Assembly: GCA_002773415.1 (NCBI GenBank) | Contig: PFBD01000008.1 | Coordinates: 1-54,021 of the forward strand | DNA from: Candidatus Harrisonbacteria bacterium CG10_big_fil_rev_8_21_14_0_10_49_15 | GTDB taxonomy: Bacteria > Patescibacteriota > Minisyncoccia > UBA6257 > 1-14-0-10-44-23 | Direction of reading: 5' to 3' | DNA length: 54,021 nt | Made by a program: the position numbers and the translations under genes | Part shown: in pieces, positions 48,337 to 54,021 of the stretch | Layout: each line of letters starts with the position of its first letter | How positions within the stretch are numbered: the first letter of the stretch is position 1 | The notes under the pieces: generated by a model | What the model was told of the DNA's origin: nothing | What the model saw: the letters and a program-made list of their open reading frames with translations, nothing else | Databases searched by the model: none

Positions 48337-48602
48337 AGAGACTCTTAACGACGCCAAGGTTTGATCGGCGTCTGGAGCGTTTTGTGCGCCGACATCCGGA
48401 ATTAAAGGATGTTGTTTTTGAATCTATGACCGCGCTCTTGAAGAATTCTCCGCCGCAAAGCCTAAAATTGCATAAGCTGGGTGGTATACTGAAGGGCTGC
48501 TATGGTGCCAGCGTTTCGCATGCCTATCGGCTTGTGTTTGTTATGGATTCTGATTCTGTGTGCTTTTTGGATGTCGGTACTCACGATGAAGTATATCGGT
48601 AG
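48333..48602 (+). CDS. RelE/YafQ-family toxin
   Basis: 89 aa. The fold pattern RFDRRLERFVRRHPELKDVVFESM, then LKLHKLGGILKGCYGASVSHAYRLVFVMDSDSVCFLDVGTHDEVYR fits RelE-superfamily mRNA interferases, with basic catalytic-site residues. It would cut mRNA on the ribosome when freed from the antitoxin. The pair directly follows the DGR, which may help retain that region. Confidence 0.85.
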   Translation: MKRLLTTPRFDRRLERFVRRHPELKDVVFESMTALLKNSPPQSLKLHKLGGILKGCYGASVSHAYRLVFVMDSDSVCFLDVGTHDEVYR

Positions 48603-48641
48603 TATTAGCAATTGATTTTGGGCTTTATTTCGGTTAGCATA

Positions 48642-48665
48642 AACCTGCCTGCTGGTAGGTAGGTT
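48642..48665. repeat. CTGCC palindrome
   Basis: aacctgcctgctggtaggtaggtt, another member of the CCTGCCTGCC family, just before tRNA-Thr. Confidence 0.6.
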
Positions 48666-48680
48666 TCACGTTCGATATTA

Positions 48681-48756
48681 GCCACCTTAGCTCAGTTGGT
48701 AGAGCAGATTCTTCGTAAGAATAAGGTCCCCGGTTCGAATCCGGGAGGTGGCTCCA
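48681..48756 (+). tRNA. tRNA-Thr (CGT)
   Basis: Acceptor GCCACCT/AGGTGGC, D-arm GCTCAGTTGGTAGAGC, anticodon loop TTCGTAA (CGT), T-arm CCCGGTTCGAATCCGGG, and an encoded CCA end. The top pair of the anticodon stem is mismatched (G-A). The encoded CCA differs from the other two tRNAs here. Confidence 0.92.
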
Positions 48757-48843
48757 TTCTTCGCCACGCGAAGAATGGCCCTGCGTAGCTTTAGCGAAGC
48801 ACGGGCTATCTATGTTTTAAGTAGAAATTATATTAGGCTTCGA

Positions 48844-49608
48844 ATGGCAAGCATGAAAACTGATCAACATCACGGGGATGCGTTTAAGGCGCTGACGGGA
48901 AAGTATGACAAGGGGTCGGCGCATTTGAGTATTTATCCGGGCGTAGGTGGGGATGATGCCAAAGACTGGGCGCAGATGCTGTTGGAGATGTATACTGCCT
49001 ATGCCAAGCGCCGGGGGTTTAAAGTGGCCCTGATTGATGACCTGGCACTGGAAATAAAAGGAGACTTTGCTTATGGCACGCTCAAGAACGAGACGGGCGT
49101 GCACCGGCTGGTGCGGATAAGCCCGTATGATAGCAAGAAGTTACGGCATACGAGTTTCGCGCTAGTGGAGGTGGTGCCGATTTTCCCGGATATTCACCGA
49201 GCTTTGAATATTCCAGAGGGCGACTTAAAAGTGGAGACGGCGCGCGCCGGTGGGCCGGGCGGGCAGAATGTGAACAAGCGCGAGACAGCGGTGCGGGTGG
49301 TGCATATACCGACCGGGATAGCGGCTACTTGCCGGGAAGAGCGAGGGCAGCTGCAAAACAAGGAAAAGGCGATTGTGCTTCTCAAGAGTAAGCTTTTGCA
49401 CTTGATGGAGAAACACCAGAAAGAGCAGTTGTCTGATTTGCGTAGCCATGCTAAGCCGGAGTGGGGCAGCCAGATTCGTTCTTATGTTTTGCATCCTTAT
49501 AAAAAGGTGAAGGATCACCGAACGGAAGTGCAGAGTAATAGCCCGGATAAGGTGCTGGCCGGAGATTTGGACAAGTTTGTTGAAGCGGAACTGAACTTGA
49601 GTACGTAG
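48844..49608 (+). CDS. RF2-like peptide chain release factor lacking domain 1
   Basis: 254 aa from ATG 48844, against about 365 for RF2. Domain 2 starts at once ([24 protein letters not shown]), [21 protein letters not shown] carries SPY where RF2 has SPF, and the catalytic loop is [10 protein letters not shown]. The N-terminal helical domain is absent, since a tRNA gene ends 88 nt upstream. A TATATT box lies 9 nt before the ATG, so this short form appears to be a genuine gene. It would release peptides at UGA/UAA codons. The ORF-track start (48748) runs through a repeat hairpin. Confidence 0.82.
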   Translation: MASMKTDQHHGDAFKALTGKYDKGSAHLSIYPGVGGDDAKDWAQMLLEMYTAYAKRRGFKVALIDDLALEIKGDFAYGTLKNETGVHRLVRISPYDSKKLRHTSFALVEVVPIFPDIHRALNIPEGDLKVETARAGGPGGQNVNKRETAVRVVHIPTGIAATCREERGQLQNKEKAIVLLKSKLLHLMEKHQKEQLSDLRSHAKPEWGSQIRSYVLHPYKKVKDHRTEVQSNSPDKVLAGDLDKFVEAELNLST

Positions 49609-49653
49609 TGCCTAGCACATAGGTAGAGGTGCTGGTTGCAATTTTAACTGTGA

Positions 49654-49705
49654 TATAATTGAATGTATCTTCAGGGGTGACTACGTGCTAAGCACTAAGT
49701 ACTGA
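49654..49705 (+). promoter_or_regulatory. ftsE promoter and TACGTGCTTAGC hairpin
   Basis: TATAAT at 49654-49659 precedes a leader with gactacgtgctaagcact, which mirrors the gtacgtagtgcctagcac after the RF gene. The same repeat ends tpiA (42108-42126). Confidence 0.55.
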
Positions 49706-49708
49706 CCA

Positions 49709-50392
49709 ATGATTGAATTTAAAAACGTTACCAAGGTATACCCAAATAAAGCGGTTGGCGTGGAAGATATCAGCTTTCATATAAAACCGGGTGAATTTGT
49801 GTCGCTAGTGGGCCGCTCCGGAGCCGGTAAATCTACGATTATCAAGCTGCTTATTGGCGAGGAAAGAGTGACAAAGGGGCGAGTTTTGTTTGGCTCTTAT
49901 GAGGTGAATAAATTGAGCATGAAGGAGTTCCCTCAACTTCGCCGGCAGATTGGGATTGTGTTTCAGGATTTTCGGTTACTGCCAAACAAGACTGCTTACG
50001 AGAACGTGGCTTTTGCGCTAGAGGTGGGTGGGCGGCCGCAGAGTGAGATAGAAGAGTTCGTGCCGCAGGTGCTAGATATGGTGGGCTTGTCTAGCAAGCG
50101 CTCGGCCTTTCCGCATCAGCTTTCCGGTGGAGAAAAGCAGAGAGTGGGGATTGCCAGGGCGATGATCCATCACCCGGCGGTGATAATTGCAGATGAGCCG
50201 ACTGGTAATTTGGATGAATTTAACAGCGAAGATATTATAAAACTGCTTGTTAGGATCAATGAGTTGGGAACGACCGTTATCTTAGCAACGCATGATAAGA
50301 ATGTGGTTGATAATCTGAATCGGCGAGTTATTAGTGTGGTTGACGGGCGAATCGCTCGGGATGAGGCGAAGGGGAAGTACATAATAATGTAA
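49709..50392 (+). CDS. ftsE: Cell-division ABC ATPase FtsE
   Basis: 227 aa. Walker A is GRSGAGKST, the signature is LSGGEKQRVGIARA, Walker B is VIIADEPTGNLD, and the switch histidine is LATHD. With FtsX it forms a complex that couples ATP hydrolysis to activation of cell-wall hydrolases during division. ftsX follows 28 nt later. Confidence 0.96.
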   Translation: MIEFKNVTKVYPNKAVGVEDISFHIKPGEFVSLVGRSGAGKSTIIKLLIGEERVTKGRVLFGSYEVNKLSMKEFPQLRRQIGIVFQDFRLLPNKTAYENVAFALEVGGRPQSEIEEFVPQVLDMVGLSSKRSAFPHQLSGGEKQRVGIARAMIHHPAVIIADEPTGNLDEFNSEDIIKLLVRINELGTTVILATHDKNVVDNLNRRVISVVDGRIARDEAKGKYIIM

Positions 50393-50420
50393 TTTCTAAG
50401 TACTAATTTCTAAACCAGAC

Positions 50421-51335
50421 ATGGCTACCACCTTGGCAAGGATAATTAAATACGGGTTTCAGAATTTTTGGCGTAACGGCTGGTTGAGTACAGCGACCGT
50501 TATTATTATGGCACTTGCTCTTGTGCTTTTTCAGGGCTTGCTATTGTTTGATGTTGTGACTTCTTCGGCTGTGGCGAGTATCCAGGAAAAAATAGATGTC
50601 GCGGTTTATTTTGTTCAAGACGCGCCCGAGGCGGATATTTTGGCGATCCGCGATTCTTTAGAGGCTTTCCCGGAAATAGCGGAGGTTCGGTATGTTTCCA
50701 GAGATGAGGCTTTGGCTATTTTTAGGGAGAAACATGAAGGGGAGGAGTTTATCACTCAGGCCCTTGATGAGGTTGGCGAGAATCCGCTATTTGGTTCGCT
50801 GAATGTTCGCACCACTGACCCTAAGGATTATGTGGTGGTGGAAGAGTTTTTAGCTGCTGACCAGTATCAACCGCTTATTGCCAAGATCTCCAGTCAGTCG
50901 CAGGATAACAGAGATGCTATTGAACGGTTGGATAGGATCATCAGTACCCTGAATAAAGTCGGGTTCGTTTTCACGATATTCATCGCCCTTGTCGCTGCTT
51001 TGGTCGCCTTCAATACTATTCGTTTGGCTATCTACTCTAACAGAGAGGAGATCGGGATAATGAAGCTTGTTGGTGCTTCTAATATCTTTGCCAAAGGACC
51101 TTATATTGTGAGCGGCATTTTATACGGTTTTATCGGGGCCGTGCTGGCGCTTATTTTAGCCGCGCCGGCTATTAATCTGGCCTCGCCGGTGTTTACTAGG
51201 CTAATACCGGAGTTGAATGTAGAGGCGTATTTTTACGACAACTTAAGCACCCTTTTCCTTTACTTGCTGGTTGCGGGTGTGGCCTTGGGCATTGGATCAA
51301 GCTGGATAGCGATTCGTAGATACCTAAAAATCTAG
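50421..51335 (+). CDS. ftsX: Cell-division membrane protein FtsX
   Basis: 304 aa with the FtsX topology: one helix near 22-44, a large external domain (IQEKIDVAVYFVQDAPEADI), then three helices including LVAFNTIRLAIYSNREEIGIMKLVGAS. The external part would contact a peptidoglycan hydrolase. Its TAG stop overlaps the stop of a small convergent gene by shared CTAG bases. Confidence 0.95.
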   Translation: MATTLARIIKYGFQNFWRNGWLSTATVIIMALALVLFQGLLLFDVVTSSAVASIQEKIDVAVYFVQDAPEADILAIRDSLEAFPEIAEVRYVSRDEALAIFREKHEGEEFITQALDEVGENPLFGSLNVRTTDPKDYVVVEEFLAADQYQPLIAKISSQSQDNRDAIERLDRIISTLNKVGFVFTIFIALVAALVAFNTIRLAIYSNREEIGIMKLVGASNIFAKGPYIVSGILYGFIGAVLALILAAPAINLASPVFTRLIPELNVEAYFYDNLSTLFLYLLVAGVALGIGSSWIAIRRYLKI

Positions 51336-51472
51336 ACGAAGGGTTTGTAGTCTTTTTCCGGAGGAAGCACCTTTTCTTCTTTTTTGAATTTGTTCTTAAA
51401 GTAGGCGGTCAGCAAGCTCATGCTCGCTATCCACATTAGGGTTAGAACAATTATTTTCTCAAGTAGTGTCAT
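51332..51472 (-). CDS. Tiny membrane protein, convergent with ftsX
   Basis: 46 aa, missing from the ORF track because of its length. It starts MTLLEKIIVLTLMWIASMSLL, one membrane helix, then the basic stretch YFKNKFKKEEK and the tail PPEKDYKPFV. Coding is plausible from the clean frame and topology, but no family is recognised. It lies downstream of the surface-protein gene on the same strand with a 28-nt gap, so they may share a transcript. Confidence 0.5.
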   Translation of the reverse strand: MTLLEKIIVLTLMWIASMSLLTAYFKNKFKKEEKVLPPEKDYKPFV

Positions 51473-51500
51473 GGTAGTATCAGCGAATAATGCGAATGCG

Positions 51501-53030
51501 CTACGTAGTTTCCATTTTGGAAACTACTATAGCGGATTTTTTCTTAAATTTCCACCATAGGTAGCCGATGAGGGTGAGGAGGATGATTGAGCCTGCGATT
51601 ATTCCTCTGATTTCAAGGTCGTGAGACTCCGGTTGCAAAGTGAACGTCTCCACGGTGGCAAGCTTTTCATAGATGCCATTTTTGTTGGTGTAGACAATGG
51701 CGTGGTAGGTCCCGCTTTCTAGCCCGGGAAAATTGTACGAGTGCGTACCGGACGGGACAAAGATCTGGTGGATGAGTTTATAGTTTATATCAAAAATATC
51801 TACGCGGTAACCGCCGTCCGGCTCGCCACTCGCCGGTGCTACCCAGCTGATCGTGGTATTGCCGGTGTCGGTCTCGGGCGTGACTGTGAGTGGGGGCTGG
51901 GCGCCTATTGGTTTGGGTGTTTGCTGTTCACTTTCTTCGTTTGGGTTGGTTTCGTTATCAGTTGTATCTGATTGGCCGCCAGACTCCGGGGGGTTGTCGC
52001 TATCGATTGGTTCGCTTGGCTGACCTGCTATGGGCTCTTCTGTTTGGGGTTGGGTTTCTTCTTCGGTTGGCGTGGTTGTTGGGTCTTCTGATGGTGGTGC
52101 GGGTTGGTCAGCTGGGGCGGGCAGGGTTTGAAAGGCTATGGTGTAGGTTGTTAGGGTTATGGATTGGCCAAGGCTGGAAAAGGTGTCCGCAAAGTAGTTT
52201 ATGCCCGGTGTAAGGCCGGTTAGAGTTAGGGTGTGCTCAAGTTCTAAGGTTGGGTCAGTTACGGTTTGGATGCTGTAGAGCGGGTTGAGCTGAGTGCGGA
52301 GGACGACCCTGGAGTCGGCGGCGACGTTTGTTGTCCAGGTTACTGTGGCACTGTTGTGAGTTAGATTGGCGATACGAGCGTTTGTGATAGCGATTGTAAT
52401 TGGTTGCTCAACAGTTTCTTCTTCAACAAGCTCCGGCTCCGGGTCTGCTTGAGCTATTTCTGTGAGGACGCCATGGAGGGCGAATTTGAAGGTGTATGGT
52501 TGGATCTCATCACCAAGCTTGGCCGCGCCTAGGCTGTATTCTGAGGTGTAGGGGAGGTTGTGCTCTAGAACCGCGAGGCGGTCGGTGTAATAGATGCCAA
52601 GGCCGGAGGGCGCGGTGTTGATGCGGATCCTGTAAACTTTGTTTTTGTTTAGCGGAGCCGAAGAGGGTAGGTCAACATGGATCTTATGACCACCCGGCTG
52701 GGGCGTCATGGTGTTAATGGTGATGTCGGTCTCGTCTAGTATCGCGCCGGCTTCGGTAAGAATTGAAAAACTAATAGTGCCCGGGGAGCTGTTGTTGTCC
52801 AGCCAAAGGTCAAACCCGCTTAGTTCTGCGCTATCGGCGGTATAAAAAAGTTGTTGAGGAGTGCCGGCGCCGGCCGTAGTGAGCCGCTCTGAGTTCCACG
52901 GGTCAGGCGCGAATTCAAAAAGAAGCTGGTCGTGCGCGAGCGCGGCTTGAGAAGCTGGAAAATAGAAACTAGAAACTAGGAGAAGAAGGAAAAAGGAAAA
53001 AAGAAGTGTCAAAAAAGGGATGCGTTGCAT
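51501..53030 (-). CDS. Surface protein with fibronectin-III-type domains
   Basis: 509 aa. A signal peptide (about 1-29), a beta-rich N-terminal domain (30-190), one FN3-like domain (ITNARIANLTHNSATVTWTTNVAADSRVV) and a Pro/Thr/Glu/Ser-rich stalk (about 300-385) are followed by a second FN3-like domain (TTISWVAPASGEPDGGYRVDIFD) and a C-terminal membrane helix with a basic tail (WWKFKKK). The layout is that of a membrane-tethered cell-surface protein, perhaps for adhesion to a host cell. The binding partner is unknown. Confidence 0.82.
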   Translation of the reverse strand: MQRIPFLTLLFSFFLLLLVSSFYFPASQAALAHDQLLFEFAPDPWNSERLTTAGAGTPQQLFYTADSAELSGFDLWLDNNSSPGTISFSILTEAGAILDETDITINTMTPQPGGHKIHVDLPSSAPLNKNKVYRIRINTAPSGLGIYYTDRLAVLEHNLPYTSEYSLGAAKLGDEIQPYTFKFALHGVLTEIAQADPEPELVEEETVEQPITIAITNARIANLTHNSATVTWTTNVAADSRVVLRTQLNPLYSIQTVTDPTLELEHTLTLTGLTPGINYFADTFSSLGQSITLTTYTIAFQTLPAPADQPAPPSEDPTTTPTEEETQPQTEEPIAGQPSEPIDSDNPPESGGQSDTTDNETNPNEESEQQTPKPIGAQPPLTVTPETDTGNTTISWVAPASGEPDGGYRVDIFDINYKLIHQIFVPSGTHSYNFPGLESGTYHAIVYTNKNGIYEKLATVETFTLQPESHDLEIRGIIAGSIILLTLIGYLWWKFKKKSAIVVSKMETT

Positions 53031-53047
53031 ATGTTAATGATAGCACG

Positions 53048-53716
53048 CTAGCCAGCAAGCTGGCGGTGGGGTTCGCCTAGGTGAGCATGATCATTAATCG
53101 TGATAATGTGCCATTGCCTTTCCTTTGCTAGCTCTGGTAGATATTCGCATACGGTCAGCGCTGTATTATTGACGGATACATTTTCAAAAAAAGGGTAAAA
53201 TATTTCGGCGGTGGTTTTTTCTCCATAAAGAAGGGTGCAGAGAAATAACTTCAAGAAGCGGACATGGGTAACGATTGCTACGTGTTTGTGTGTTGCGGCG
53301 AGTGACTCAAAATACTCTTTTGCTCGCGAGCATCGATTTTTTATATCTGTAAAATTTTCTTCGTCGGCGTAGTGCCAATCAGGTTCAGTATGGTCTTTTT
53401 CTTCGAGAATTTTCCGAAGACTTTGTAGCCGGGGGTCATTTTTGGGTTTCCCTATAAACTCTTTGGGCCAGACTCGTTCTTTAAGTTCGTCAAGTATTTG
53501 GATCGGAATGTCATGCGGGTTTGCAATATAAGCCGCGGTTTCTTGGGCTCGTACTGCAGGACTTGAAATGATTGCGTCTAAGGAGATTTCTTTAAGTCTT
53601 TGTGTCACAAAAAGTGCTTGCTTTTTTCCCTGCGCCGAAAGTTGCTCATCTTTTCCTTGATATATCCTGTTGATATTGCTTTCAGTTTCGCCGTGGCGAA
53701 TTAGGTAGAGCTTCAT
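53048..53716 (-). CDS. Histidine phosphatase family protein
   Basis: 222 aa. It begins MKLYLIRHGETESN (catalytic RHG); SSPAVRAQETA and the second histidine VTHVRFLK complete the site. It dephosphorylates small molecules or acts as a phosphoglycerate-mutase relative; the substrate is unclear. It is distinct from the histidine-phosphatase domain inside IleRS, so the window has two such modules. Confidence 0.9.
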   Translation of the reverse strand: MKLYLIRHGETESNINRIYQGKDEQLSAQGKKQALFVTQRLKEISLDAIISSPAVRAQETAAYIANPHDIPIQILDELKERVWPKEFIGKPKNDPRLQSLRKILEEKDHTEPDWHYADEENFTDIKNRCSRAKEYFESLAATHKHVAIVTHVRFLKLFLCTLLYGEKTTAEIFYPFFENVSVNNTALTVCEYLPELAKERQWHIITINDHAHLGEPHRQLAG

Positions 53717-53748
53717 AGAAGTAAGAAGTCAGAATTAAGAATTAAGAA

Positions 53749-54021
53749 TTAAGAAGGGTTGGCTTTTTTGTAGGTTATGGCGAGGGCGTTGATGGCAAAG
53801 ACAGTGAAAGTGCCGGTGATAGCAAGTAGGAAGCCGACGTGGAAGACGTTGATAAGCAGTGCTAGGATGCCAAATATTATGGCTTGCGCTCCCATAGAGG
53901 TGGCGTTACGCAGGGTGGCTAGGTTTAGTTCTCCGCCGCGCGGCACTCTGGCGAACATACTGCTATCAAGCGGTATGCTGACCAAAAGCGCGAAGATACC
54001 CATTAAGAAGATGCTGAGATA
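53749..54021 (-). CDS. Membrane protein, 3' part only
   Basis: The C-terminal 90 or so residues of a membrane protein with two or three helices (AQAIIFGILALLINVFHVGFLLAITGTFTVFAINALAITYKK). The frame stays open to the window edge, so the ATG at 54003 is probably internal. It could be the end of an MFS-type transporter, but too little is visible to name it. Confidence 0.6.
   Translation of the reverse strand, partial: YLSIFLMGIFALLVSIPLDSSMFARVPRGGELNLATLRNATSMGAQAIIFGILALLINVFHVGFLLAITGTFTVFAINALAITYKKANPS

Noticed and set aside
1-54021. Recoding of UGA as in Gracilibacteria or Absconditabacteria
   Set aside because: TGA ends mreC and vanW at conserved C-termini, and no conserved gene contains an in-frame TGA.

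Overview
The window looks like a chromosomal segment of a Candidate Phyla Radiation (Patescibacteria, probably Parcubacteria-like) bacterium. This is an inference from gene content and style: many short proteins, leaderless-looking promoters (a TATACT-type -10 box 6 to 8 nt before the ATG), a membrane-anchored Clp-like ATPase, two MreB paralogues, many dispersed palindromic repeats, and no metabolic operons beyond single genes. TGA, TAA and TAG all serve as stops, so the standard code fits.

Layout. 1-6.2 kb: tRNA 3'-end remnants, an Xre regulator with a membrane partner, a thiol-redox cluster (thioredoxin-like protein, CcdA, DipZ-like redoxin), a TrpR-like regulator bracketed by two long palindromes, a 676-aa unknown and a truncated PHP-domain gene. 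6.2-13.4 kb: ung, a membrane protein plus double-AAA ATPase, Nudix, the infC-rpmI-rplT translation operon, and ssrA (tmRNA) beside smpB. 13.4-26.9 kb: argS, ileS (with an inserted histidine-phosphatase domain), trpS, a histone-H1-like peptide, RNase J, tRNA-Leu with a GIY-YIG gene, an oligopeptide-binding protein and secG. 26.9-45.3 kb: the envelope and cell-shape block (EamA transporter, murA, mreB, a second mreB with mreC-mreD-PBP2, VanW, an FtsB-like protein), interleaved with holB, frr, rseP, proS and tpiA. 48.1-54 kb: a RelE-type toxin-antitoxin pair, tRNA-Thr, a short RF2-like factor, ftsE-ftsX, a surface FN3-type protein, a histidine phosphatase and a truncated membrane protein.

The standout system is a complete diversity-generating retroelement (DGR) at about 45.3-48.1 kb. 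It has a GC-rich target gene whose last 126 coding bases (VR) match a downstream template repeat (TR) without gaps. All 13 differences fall at TR adenines. An Avd-family accessory protein and a DGR-type reverse transcriptase (YADD box, GNLTSQ motif) follow. The order is unusual: avd is antisense, divergent from the RT and convergent with TR.

A second theme is repeat biology. Palindromic elements sit inside tRNA fragments and, in frame, inside ileS, RNase J and the RT; a non-palindromic repeat sits in frame in argS. Two regulator-like genes (TrpR-like and PaaX/Cas2-like) are each bracketed by copies of their own palindrome. Four GC-rich single-gene units (including the DGR target) share a distinct style: a TTGACA promoter, an AGGAG/GGGAGG-type ribosome site and a GC-rich hairpin after the gene. 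One of them lies between perfect 36-bp inverted repeats. All functional statements come from reading the sequence; no database search was run.
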